NCBI GenBank assembly: GCA_934394545.1
Contig: CAKRRG010000027.1
Span: 1-37,549, forward strand
Direction: 5' to 3'
Length of the DNA: 37,549 bases
Source: an uncultured Blautia sp.
GTDB taxonomy: Bacteria > Bacillota > Clostridia > Lachnospirales > Lachnospiraceae
Part shown: positions 25,630-32,793 of the stretch, piece after piece
Layout: each line of letters starts with the position of its first letter
Position numbering within the stretch: position 1 is the first letter of the stretch
Notes under the pieces: generated by a model
Told to the model about the DNA's origin: nothing
Database searches by the model: none
What the model saw: only the letters and a program-made list of their open reading frames with translations
Program-made: the position numbers and the translations under genes

Positions 25630-25683
25630 TTTTAAAATGTGCCTATTTATGATAAGATAAACCGACTAAGACTAATAATTAGT
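25630..25683 (+). promoter_or_regulatory. Possible glnS promoter with palindrome
   Basis: Weak TTTTAA (25630-25635), 17-base spacer, TAAGAT (25653-25658). A perfect palindrome actaat-a-attagt (25671-25683) lies near the expected transcription start and could be an operator. No T-box leader is seen. Confidence 0.4.
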
Positions 25684-25727
25684 AGGAATTATGCAATATA
25701 AAACAGATGATTTCAGGAGGGAGAACC

Positions 25728-27395
25728 ATGGAGAACGAAACGGTTTCCAAAAATTTTATTGAGAATATTATTGATAAAGACCTGGCAGAAGGAGTTTATG
25801 ATACCGTTCATACGCGTTTCCCGCCAGAGCCAAACGGCTATCTTCATATAGGACATGCAAAGTCTATCCTTTTAAATTCAGGATTGGCCAAGGAATATAA
25901 TGGTAAGTTCAATATGCGTTTTGATGATACCAACCCAACTAAGGAGAAATCTGAGTTTGTTGAGTCTATTAAAGCAGATATCAAATGGCTGGGAGCGGAT
26001 TGGGAGGATAGATTGTTTTTTGCCTCCGATTATTTTGGACAGATGTACGATGCTGCAGTGAAACTGATCAAGAAGGGCAAAGCTTATGTCTGCGATTTAA
26101 GTGCTGATCAGATCAGAGAGTATCGTGGTACTTTAAAGGAAGCTGGTAAGGAGAGCCCATACAGAAACAGAAGTGTGGAAGAGAACCTTCAGCTTTTTGA
26201 AGAAATGAAAGAGGGTAAATATGCAGATGGGGAGAAGGTTCTGAGAGCAAAAATCGATATGGCTTCTCCTAATATGAATATGCGTGACCCGGTTATTTAT
26301 CGTGTAGCACATGTAAGCCATCATAGAACTGGAGATACCTGGTGTATTTATCCGATGTATGACTTTGCCCATCCAATCGAGGACGCGATTGAGGGAATTA
26401 CACATTCTATTTGTACTCTGGAGTTTGAGGATCACAGACCGTTATATGACTGGGTAGTAAGAGAACTGGAATATCCACATCCACCGAAGCAGATTGAATT
26501 TGCTAAGCTGTATCTTACAAATGTTGTAACTGGTAAGCGTTATATTAAGAAGCTGGTAGAGACAGGAATCGTGGACGGTTGGGATGACCCGAGACTGGTA
26601 TCCATTTCTGGATTACGCCGTCGTGGTTATACACCGGAATCTATTCAGAAATTTGTTGAGCTTTGCGGTGTGTCTAAGGCTGACAGCTCTGTGGATTATG
26701 CAATGCTTGAGTATTGTATTCGTGAGGATCTGAAGCTGAAGGCTCCTCGTTATATGGCAGTTCTGGATCCGATCAGACTGATCATTGACAACTATCCGGA
26801 AGGACAGGTGGAGTATCTGGATGCTCCTAACAATATGGAGAATGAAGCACTTGGAACCAGAAAAGTACCATTTGGAAAAGAACTTTATATTGAAAGAGAA
26901 GACTTTATGGTTGATCCTCCTAAGAAATATAAACGTCTTTTCCTGGGAACAGAAGTACGTCTTATGAATGCATATTTTGTTACTTGTACAGGATTTGAGG
27001 CGAATGATGATGGAACTGTGACAGCAGTACATTGTACCTATGATCCGGATACCAAAGGCGGCAATGCACCGGATGGACGTAAGGTTAAGGGAACTATCCA
27101 TTGGGTAGAAGCTTCTCATGCAGGGAAAGTTCCGGTCCGTCTCTATGAGAATATCGTAGATGAGGAAAAAGGTGTATACGATAAAGAAACTGGTGAACTG
27201 AACCTGAATCCGAATTCTCTGGTAGAAGTTTCTGCTTATGTTGAGCCGGAACTTCTTAAGGCCAAGCCTCTGGATAGCTTCCAGTTTGTAAGAAATGGCT
27301 TTTATTGTGCGGATCTTCATGATTCCAAAGAGGGAGCACCGGTATTTAACCGTATTGTATCCCTTAAGAGTTCCTTCAAGCTTCCGAAAGCCTGA
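25728..27395 (+). CDS. glnS: Glutaminyl-tRNA synthetase
   Basis: 555 residues, class I synthetase that charges tRNA-Gln directly. Motifs: [20 protein letters not shown] (HIGH), [26 protein letters not shown], and the KMSKS-equivalent [14 protein letters not shown] region; the C-terminal half is the two-barrel anticodon-binding domain. The PPEPNG signature separates it from GluRS. Many Firmicutes lack GlnRS and use GatCAB transamidation, so the gene was probably acquired in this lineage in the past, which is known for Lachnospiraceae-type genomes. ATG 25728 is preceded by caggaggga; an extension to 25707 is not needed. Confidence 0.95.
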   Translation: MENETVSKNFIENIIDKDLAEGVYDTVHTRFPPEPNGYLHIGHAKSILLNSGLAKEYNGKFNMRFDDTNPTKEKSEFVESIKADIKWLGADWEDRLFFASDYFGQMYDAAVKLIKKGKAYVCDLSADQIREYRGTLKEAGKESPYRNRSVEENLQLFEEMKEGKYADGEKVLRAKIDMASPNMNMRDPVIYRVAHVSHHRTGDTWCIYPMYDFAHPIEDAIEGITHSICTLEFEDHRPLYDWVVRELEYPHPPKQIEFAKLYLTNVVTGKRYIKKLVETGIVDGWDDPRLVSISGLRRRGYTPESIQKFVELCGVSKADSSVDYAMLEYCIREDLKLKAPRYMAVLDPIRLIIDNYPEGQVEYLDAPNNMENEALGTRKVPFGKELYIEREDFMVDPPKKYKRLFLGTEVRLMNAYFVTCTGFEANDDGTVTAVHCTYDPDTKGGNAPDGRKVKGTIHWVEASHAGKVPVRLYENIVDEEKGVYDKETGELNLNPNSLVEVSAYVEPELLKAKPLDSFQFVRNGFYCADLHDSKEGAPVFNRIVSLKSSFKLPKA

Positions 27396-27403
27396 TAAAT
27401 CAA

Positions 27404-27457
27404 TATGATGATACCAGGGGCAAAAGGTCAAAAAAACTTTTGCCCCAAACATCATCA
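27404..27457 (+). terminator. Hairpin between glnS and the convergent acidic-protein gene
   Basis: A 10-bp perfect stem ggggcaaaag/cttttgcccc (27417-27446), with outer pairing of atgatgat and atcatcat. No T run follows on the plus strand, so its efficiency is uncertain. Confidence 0.5.
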
Positions 27458-27465
27458 TATAAAAC

Positions 27466-27516
27466 AGCAAAAAAGAGCCCGCAGTGAAACAGAGTATTTT
27501 CTGTACGCCGCGGGCT
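27466..27516 (-). terminator. Intrinsic terminator of the acidic-protein gene
   Basis: On the minus strand agcccgc/gcgggct (27510-27516 with 27476-27482) contains an inner acaga/tctgt pairing and is followed by a T-rich run (complement of 27466-27475). Confidence 0.75.
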
Positions 27517-27535
27517 TGTTGTATATCGATTTGAC

Positions 27536-27976
27536 TTAATCAATGCGAATGGAAGCATCCTCTTCGTCTTGTTCTTTTTGTGCTTCTGCAAGATCTTCCT
27601 CGAATGCTTCGGCAGTTTTCTCTGCTTCTTCAAGAGCAAGATCGATATCCTCGTTCGCATCTTCCTCTGCTTCGCAGTCATCCTGTGCAGAGTCTTCTTC
27701 ATCAGCTGTCTCAGTTTCTGTATCCTTGTCTACTGTCGGATATTCAGTCTCTTCAGTTTCTTCATCGGAGGTAGCTTCCCAGGATACAAAATCTTCATGA
27801 GCTTCCTTAGGTTCCGGCTGTTCGTCAGCTTCCATCTCATCTTCAAAATCATCTTCAAGGTCTGCTGCTTCTTCTAATGCTCTGCGTTTAGCAAAGGCTG
27901 CGGCTACAGCACCGGCTGCGGCAGCAGTTACTGCACCAAGTGCAACCATACCCCAATATTTGTTTATTTTTGCCAT
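27536..27976 (-). CDS. Small acidic membrane-anchored protein
   Basis: 146 residues. An N-terminal hydrophobic alanine-rich segment (about 8-29, YWGMVALGAVTAAAAGAVAA) is followed by KRR and then an extremely acidic tail: nearly half of residues 35-142 are D or E, and most of the rest are A, T, S or Q. The topology by the positive-inside rule puts the acidic tail in the cytoplasm. No enzymatic motif is visible. Its RBS (aaaggagcag) is good, and it lies alone between convergent glnS and divergent maf. The repetitive codons give a long shadow ORF on the other strand. Function unknown. Confidence 0.75.
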   Translation of the reverse strand: MAKINKYWGMVALGAVTAAAAGAVAAAFAKRRALEEAADLEDDFEDEMEADEQPEPKEAHEDFVSWEATSDEETEETEYPTVDKDTETETADEEDSAQDDCEAEEDANEDIDLALEEAEKTAEAFEEDLAEAQKEQDEEDASIRID

Positions 27977-28076
27977 ATTGTCTGCTCCTTTCGGTATTTC
28001 CCATCTGCTTCAAAAGAATAGGATGGAGTTGTATCTATTGTAATACTTTTTACCCAAAAAGAAAAGGAAAAAATCG

Positions 28077-28105
28077 TTGCACCTGTGTAAAGGGCGGGTT
28101 ATACT
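28077..28105 (+). promoter_or_regulatory. Promoter of maf operon
   Basis: TTGCAC (28077-28082), 17-base spacer, TATACT (28100-28105), 23 bases before the maf start. Confidence 0.75.
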
Positions 28106-28128
28106 GATAAGGCAGAAAAGGAGAATTT

Positions 28129-28731
28129 ATGGAGAAAATTGTTTTAGCTTCGGGATCCCCACGAAGAAAGGAATTGCTTGCAAGAACCGGTGTAGAATTT
28201 TCTGTTATTGTAAGTGATGGGGAAGAAAAAACAGATCTGACAGATCCGGCACAGGTGGTGGAACAGCTTTCCCTGGATAAAGCACTCGCGGTAGCGAAGA
28301 TGCTGGATAAAGAACAGGAAGTGTGTCTGATCATAGGCGCTGACACTGTAGTGGCTTTTGAAGGAGAAATATTAGGAAAGCCAGCTGATGAGAGGGATGC
28401 GCTGAAGACACTTTTGAAGCTTCAGGGAAAGACGCATCAGGTGTATACAGGCGTTACCCTTCTTACGAGAGAACAGAATGGATGGAGACCGCATACCTTT
28501 CATGAAAAGACAGATGTGGAATTTTATCCGGTCTCACAGGAAGAAGTGATGGATTATATAAAAACAGGAGAACCTATGGACAAGGCAGGAAGCTACGGGA
28601 TTCAGGGAACCTTTGGAATTTACGTAAAAGGAATATGCGGAGACTACAACAATGTGGTCGGGCTTCCTGTGGGAAGAGTTATTTCTGAACTGAAGAAAAT
28701 TGGAATAAATATAAGGAGATTGACAAAATGA
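28129..28731 (+). CDS. maf: Maf-family nucleoside triphosphate pyrophosphatase
   Basis: 200 residues, usual length. Maf enzymes hydrolyse non-canonical or modified nucleoside triphosphates, such as dTTP/UTP or methylated forms, to monophosphates. The signature LASGSPRRKELL is at residues 6-17; IIGADTVVAFEGEILGKP and the MDKAGSYGIQGTFGIYVKGICGDYNNVVGLP block are also standard. The YhdE-like versus YceF-like subclass was not decided. It overlaps the HAD phosphatase start by four bases (ATGA). Confidence 0.93.
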   Translation: MEKIVLASGSPRRKELLARTGVEFSVIVSDGEEKTDLTDPAQVVEQLSLDKALAVAKMLDKEQEVCLIIGADTVVAFEGEILGKPADERDALKTLLKLQGKTHQVYTGVTLLTREQNGWRPHTFHEKTDVEFYPVSQEEVMDYIKTGEPMDKAGSYGIQGTFGIYVKGICGDYNNVVGLPVGRVISELKKIGINIRRLTK

Positions 28732-29390
28732 TAAAGGCGTGTATTTTTGATCTGGATGGAACCCTGGCATATACCTTGGATTCTATGGCAGTAGTAGGAA
28801 ATGCAGTTGTTGAAAAATATGGTTTAAAGCCAATGCCGGTGGAGAATTACAGATATTATTGTGGAAATGGCGCAGATATGCTGGTGAAAAGACTTCTTAT
28901 TGATGCCGGTGATAAGGAGCTGGTACATTATGAGGAAGCAAGAGAGCTTTACCGTAAAGAATTTGATAAAAATCCTTTTTACAAGATTCAGCATTATCCC
29001 GGTATGCCGGAAGTTCTTAAAGAACTGAAAAAAAGAGGCGTAAAATTGGGAGTGTGCTCAAATAAGCCACATGAAGCTGCTCTGAAAGTGGTAGAGAGAA
29101 TGTTTGGAAACAGTATCTTTGATGCTGTTATGGGGCAGAGTAGTTCTGTAAGAAAAAAACCGGCTCCAGATGGTCCGCTGAAAATTGCAGAGCAGTTTGG
29201 AGTGTCTCCAAAGGAATGCATGTATATGGGGGACTCAGGTACAGACATGCAGACAGGACAGGCGGCGGGGATGTATACGATTGGTGTTCTGTGGGGCTAT
29301 CGTGATAGGGAAGAACTTCTGGAAAACGGGGCAGAAGAGCTTGCGGATTCCCCGGAAGATATTCTGGATATTTTTGATGAGAAAAAATGA
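28728..29390 (+). CDS. HAD-superfamily phosphatase (phosphoglycolate phosphatase-like)
   Basis: 220 residues with all four HAD motifs: DLDGTLAYT (motif I), the CSNKPHE segment (motif II), RKKPAPD with the lysine (motif III), and YMGDSGTDMQTG (motif IV). The helical cap between motifs I and II (about 18-90) is of the Gph/beta-phosphoglucomutase type. The substrate is unknown; phosphoglycolate or a nucleotide monophosphate would be plausible beside maf, from which it is translationally coupled. Confidence 0.88.
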   Translation: MIKACIFDLDGTLAYTLDSMAVVGNAVVEKYGLKPMPVENYRYYCGNGADMLVKRLLIDAGDKELVHYEEARELYRKEFDKNPFYKIQHYPGMPEVLKELKKRGVKLGVCSNKPHEAALKVVERMFGNSIFDAVMGQSSSVRKKPAPDGPLKIAEQFGVSPKECMYMGDSGTDMQTGQAAGMYTIGVLWGYRDREELLENGAEELADSPEDILDIFDEKK

Positions 29391-29408
29391 AAATGGAGAG
29401 ATCAGATT

Positions 29409-29666
29409 ATGTATACGAAAGAATGTATTGAGACATTTTTAGAAAAACAGGAGCAGCTGTTTGATGAACCGGTTGCAGAAACTTATGAGGAGGCAGAGGA
29501 GTTTCTGGAAGATTGCATGGCGGTTGTGGCAGATTCTATTGACGAGGTGCGCAAATATCTTTCGGGAATGGGCGCGGATGTAGATGGAATGAGTAAAGAG
29601 GAACTGGAAGAGGCCAGCGAAGTGTTTGCCCTCCCTGGAGGAAAATATTTGATCGTGGAAGGTTAA
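29409..29666 (+). CDS. Small acidic hypothetical protein
   Basis: 85 residues, unrecognised. It is acidic and predicted mostly helical (ETYEEAEEFLEDCMAVVADSIDEVRKYLSGMGADVDG), ending in a short FALPGGKYLIVEG segment. It has no signal peptide or membrane segment, and no zinc or nucleotide motif is visible. It begins 18 bases after the HAD phosphatase and is likely in the same operon. Confidence 0.65.
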   Translation: MYTKECIETFLEKQEQLFDEPVAETYEEAEEFLEDCMAVVADSIDEVRKYLSGMGADVDGMSKEELEEASEVFALPGGKYLIVEG

Positions 29667-29717
29667 GCAGCAAAAATCTGGATAAATTCATATTACATAA
29701 GTATAAAAAAAGGTTGC

Positions 29718-29723
29718 TATAAT
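29718..29723 (+). promoter_or_regulatory. Upstream promoter P1 of surface-protein gene
   Basis: Extended -10 TGCTATAAT with perfect TATAAT at 29718-29723. The -35 is poor, which is common with a TG extension. Confidence 0.6.
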
Positions 29724-29729
29724 GACACT

Positions 29730-29828
29730 AAACAAGGGAACCGATTACTGCCCGGAGGAAGTACGGATGTTTTCGTAAAGGGGTAATCGCATGAGCACTT
29801 TCGGAAAAATATAAGAAAATAAAAGTGC
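29730..29828 (+). ncRNA. Structured RNA region of unknown class
   Basis: cgattac (29743-29749) pairs with gtaatcg (29783-29789), extended by ccc/ggg around a two-base bulge. Inside is tacg/cgta (29762-29778). A second hairpin, gcacttt/aaagtgc (29795-29828), follows. The conserved-looking single-stranded gggaacc and ggaggaag recall riboswitch cores, but it matches no class I know. It may be a leader element or a separate small RNA. Confidence 0.45.
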
Positions 29829-29867
29829 TTGTGGAAATGTTTAAAATATGTTACAATTATGTTACAA
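29829..29867 (+). promoter_or_regulatory. Promoter P2 with tandem repeats
   Basis: TTGTGG (29829-29834), 17-base spacer, TACAAT (29852-29857). The direct repeats tatgttacaa at 29847-29856 and 29858-29867 overlap the -10, one helical turn apart. Confidence 0.55.
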
Positions 29868-29903
29868 GTCAGCCTAAAAGGGGAATGTAAAGGAGGATGG
29901 CAT

Positions 29904-32519
29904 ATGACACCGAAGAAAATTATAGCAATGGTCATGACTTTTCTTATGATGTTTTCATTGCTTCCATCTCTGGTATTTGCAGCAGCTGTACCGGAGGGGG
30001 CACTTGGAGGACAGCTTAAGATTAAAGGAACTGCTGCTGTAGGTTCTGAGCTTAGTGCAGATTATACGAAGGTAACACCAGAAGGACTTTCTGATGATGA
30101 TGTAACCTTCAGTTGGTCCAGAAAGGTGGACGACAAGCTTACCGAGGTTGGTACAGAGAAGACATATAAGCTTGTTGATGAAGACCTTGGTAATAAGATT
30201 GAGTTGAAAATTACTGGTAAGTCAGAACTTGGCATAACTGGTGAATTGAAGGTAAATACAGTTGCAATTGTAGCAACGCCTGAGGAAGCTCCTGAAGAGA
30301 CAACAGAACTTCCAGAGGAAAAAACGGAAGATGCTGCACCGGCAGAAGAGAATGTGATCGATATTGGCAGTGATGAATCTGCTGATCCATCTGTTACTGC
30401 TGCACCTTCAGAGGAGCAGCCAACAGAAGAGCAGCCAGCAGAAGAACAGCCTGTTCAGGAACAACCCGCAGAAGTGGGTGACAGTGCTTCCCTGCCTGAC
30501 AGCACTACAGATGACAGTGTGATCAATATCGGAACAGAGGATTATCTGGAGGTTCCGGAGGGCGGTCAGACGGAAGCACCGGCTCAGGAATTGACGTATA
30601 GTGCGGAAGCTGTTTGTGAAGATGGCAGTACAGTTCTTGATTTTGGTACAGTAAACGCAGACTTTACCCAGGATGATGCAAATAATTCCATGGTGAAGTA
30701 TATTACGATTAAGAATACTGGCACAGGTACTCTTAATTTTAAGGAAATCAGTCCGGAACACTTTATGGTACAAGACCTGTCTTCCCTTGCAGCTGGTGAA
30801 TCAGCGAATATATGGGTTATGCCAAGAGAAGGCACAGCCGTAGGTCAGTACAGTGATACTATTACTTACACAACAGAAGAAGGTGTGGAAGTATCTTTTA
30901 CTGCGGATCTTATTGTAGAAGAAACTGAAAAGGGCAGCACCGATCCGCAGAATCCGGCAGAAGAAGAGGGGCCATCTACACCTGTGGAACCGTCTCCTAC
31001 AGCAGCGCCGCCAGAACCGACTCCTACAGCGGCACCGGTAGAGCCGACTCCCACAGAGACTCCGGTTGTAAACAACCCGGTTATTGAGACGGTAGATGGT
31101 GTGGCTTCTGTAGAATTTACAGACACAGATATTATTCAGGAACAAGGAACAGAAGGAAAGACAAGAACCGTTACCCTGAAGAACTCAGGTACTGGAACTG
31201 TGAAGCTTGTAGCTTCAGCAGAAGGCGGTAAAGTAGCCGTATCTCTTGATAAAGATGAACTTCCGGCCGGAGATGCAACAGTAGTGCTTACAATTCAGCC
31301 GAAGGATACAAGCACAGTTGGAACAGTAACAGATAAGATTATTGTTGCAAATGCAGAAGATGGAAAGTCTTTATTTGAAATTCCGGTTTCTTATACGGTA
31401 CAGGAGAAGCCGGTATGTAAATTGGCTACTGATATTTCAGAAGTGAAGTTTGATAGTAAAGAGGCTGGCTATACGGAGGCACCGGCAGCTGTTACAGTTA
31501 ATGTATCCAATGCTGGAAATACAAAGCTGACAGGTCTTACTGTAAGCATAACAGGTAGCGAATTTGCTGTAAGTGCTCCGTCATTGACAGAATTAGAGGC
31601 AAATGCAGGCCAGACAGTTTCCTTTACCGTTGCACCGGTAACCGGACTGGCAGCAGGAAGCTATGCCCAGACTATTTCTATTAAGACGGACCAGACAGAT
31701 TATCTTACAATTCCGGTAAGTTTTACCGTATCAGAAGCTGTCATTAAGCTTATTTCAGTTGGAAAGGTATCCGATATCAGCGTAGCAAATGGAGTCGAGA
31801 AATCTGCATCTGGATTACAACTTCCGTCTACTGTTAAGATTACTACCAGCAAGGATAAGATGAATGCATCTGTGAAATGGGATGTAAAAGGCTGTGCTTA
31901 TAATCAGAAGAGTGCAGAAGCACAGAAATTCTCTGTGAAAGGTACGGTGGCACTTCCAGATGGTGTGACGAATCCGGATAATTTGAATCTTGTAGTATCT
32001 GTTAATGTTTCGGTAAGTCGTGGAGCCATTGTATCCGATGCGGCGAATAATACGATTACAGGAATCAGCTCTGATGGAAGCTATACTACAGAAACCAAGA
32101 TTACATTTACAGCAGTTGGAGCAGGTATGGATATCGAAAAGCCGATTAAGGGGGATGTAAGATATCTGCCGTTGAACTGGGAAGTGCTTGAAGCAAGAAG
32201 CTGGGATGGTGCACCATATTCTGCAACCTTCCGTATGGGCAAGAATGGAAATTATACACTGACTGTCACATATAATCAGCAGAAGTTTGATGGAAGCAAT
32301 TGGGTAAATACAGGTACACAGGATACGAAACAGGTAAACTTCACGGTAAATGTGTCTCCGAATCAGACACTTACACCGGCGGCTAATAAAGCGGATGCGA
32401 ATCAGAAAAATGCAGTAAAGACAGGAGATAATACTCCAATCCTTCCTTTTGTGATCATTCTGGTCGTTGCAGTTGTCCTGATTGCAGGAATCCTTGTTTA
32501 TCGCAATAAGAAGAAATAA
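29904..32519 (+). CDS. Wall-anchored surface protein with ASH-like domains and KTGD signal
   Basis: 871 residues from ATG 29904 (aaaggagga upstream). The signal peptide ends near residue 27. An N-terminal beta domain (30-120) is followed by an acidic linker with EEQP repeats (about 165-190). Three ASPM-SPD2-Hydin-like or choice-of-anchor-like beta modules follow: DFGTVNADF...ITIKNTGTGTLNF; VEFTDTDI...VTLKNSGTGTVKL; VKFDSKEAG...VNVSNAGNTKL. A proline-threonine spacer (about 360-390) separates the first two. Ig-like domains run to about 825. The C-terminus has AVKTGDNTP, a membrane segment and YRNKKK, a non-canonical sortase signal. The ligand is unknown. Two promoters and a structured leader precede it. 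Confidence 0.8.
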   Translation: MTPKKIIAMVMTFLMMFSLLPSLVFAAAVPEGALGGQLKIKGTAAVGSELSADYTKVTPEGLSDDDVTFSWSRKVDDKLTEVGTEKTYKLVDEDLGNKIELKITGKSELGITGELKVNTVAIVATPEEAPEETTELPEEKTEDAAPAEENVIDIGSDESADPSVTAAPSEEQPTEEQPAEEQPVQEQPAEVGDSASLPDSTTDDSVINIGTEDYLEVPEGGQTEAPAQELTYSAEAVCEDGSTVLDFGTVNADFTQDDANNSMVKYITIKNTGTGTLNFKEISPEHFMVQDLSSLAAGESANIWVMPREGTAVGQYSDTITYTTEEGVEVSFTADLIVEETEKGSTDPQNPAEEEGPSTPVEPSPTAAPPEPTPTAAPVEPTPTETPVVNNPVIETVDGVASVEFTDTDIIQEQGTEGKTRTVTLKNSGTGTVKLVASAEGGKVAVSLDKDELPAGDATVVLTIQPKDTSTVGTVTDKIIVANAEDGKSLFEIPVSYTVQEKPVCKLATDISEVKFDSKEAGYTEAPAAVTVNVSNAGNTKLTGLTVSITGSEFAVSAPSLTELEANAGQTVSFTVAPVTGLAAGSYAQTISIKTDQTDYLTIPVSFTVSEAVIKLISVGKVSDISVANGVEKSASGLQLPSTVKITTSKDKMNASVKWDVKGCAYNQKSAEAQKFSVKGTVALPDGVTNPDNLNLVVSVNVSVSRGAIVSDAANNTITGISSDGSYTTETKITFTAVGAGMDIEKPIKGDVRYLPLNWEVLEARSWDGAPYSATFRMGKNGNYTLTVTYNQQKFDGSNWVNTGTQDTKQVNFTVNVSPNQTLTPAANKADANQKNAVKTGDNTPILPFVIILVVAVVLIAGILVYRNKKK

Positions 32520-32588
32520 AGAGAAAGTAATAAGGCATCTCATTGCAATATATTTTTGCAGCAGAGAGTAAGAAGGAGGAAACCAGAG

Positions 32589-32654
32589 ATGGGATTCCTC
32601 TTTCTTGTTGTAAAGAAAGAAGAACAGGATGTTTTAACCGAATCAAGCAAGTAG
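32589..32654 (+). CDS. Possible 21-residue peptide
   Basis: ATG 32589 has a very strong aaggagga (32573-32580) 8 bases upstream. The frame encodes MGFLFLVVKKEEQDVLTESSK and ends at TAG 32652, reading through the third copy of the 20-base motif. It might be a true small peptide, a translated leader of htpG, or chance. There is no other support. Confidence 0.35.
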   Translation: MGFLFLVVKKEEQDVLTESSK

Positions 32655-32683
32655 CGAAGCGGACCTGTAATATCCGCTTGATC
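32633..32683 (+). repeat. 20-base motif copy 3 with hairpin
   Basis: tttaaccgaatcaagcaagt (32633-32652) is followed by aagcgga/tccgctt (32657-32679, 9-nt loop). In this copy atcaagc of the motif (32642-32648) can also pair with gcttgat (32676-32682), giving an alternative fold. Confidence 0.85.
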
Positions 32684-32692
32684 AAACACTTA

Positions 32693-32719
32693 CTAGCACT
32701 CATTTTAAATGAGTGCTAA
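32693..32719 (+). promoter_or_regulatory. CIRCE operator (HrcA binding site)
   Basis: ctagcactc-N9-gagtgctaa matches the CIRCE consensus TTAGCACTC-N9-GAGTGCTAA except at one base. It lies 7 bases upstream of the -35 of the htpG promoter. Confidence 0.93.
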
Positions 32720-32726
32720 ATTTTTC

Positions 32727-32755
32727 TTGACTTTTAGTCATTTTGGTATTACTAT
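32727..32755 (+). promoter_or_regulatory. SigA promoter of htpG
   Basis: TTGACT (32727-32732), 17-base spacer, TACTAT (32750-32755), 39 bases before the start codon. Confidence 0.8.
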
Positions 32756-32793
32756 AAGTGGTAGAATTTAGAAGATAAAGGAGAGTGAGCTGC

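Noticed and set aside
26613..27470. 285-residue minus-strand ORF over glnS
   Set aside because: Shadow of glnS, with no plausible protein features.
29730..29828. c-di-AMP (ydaO) riboswitch
   Set aside because: gggaacc and a ggggt-aatc block recall it, but the remaining conserved junction segments are absent.
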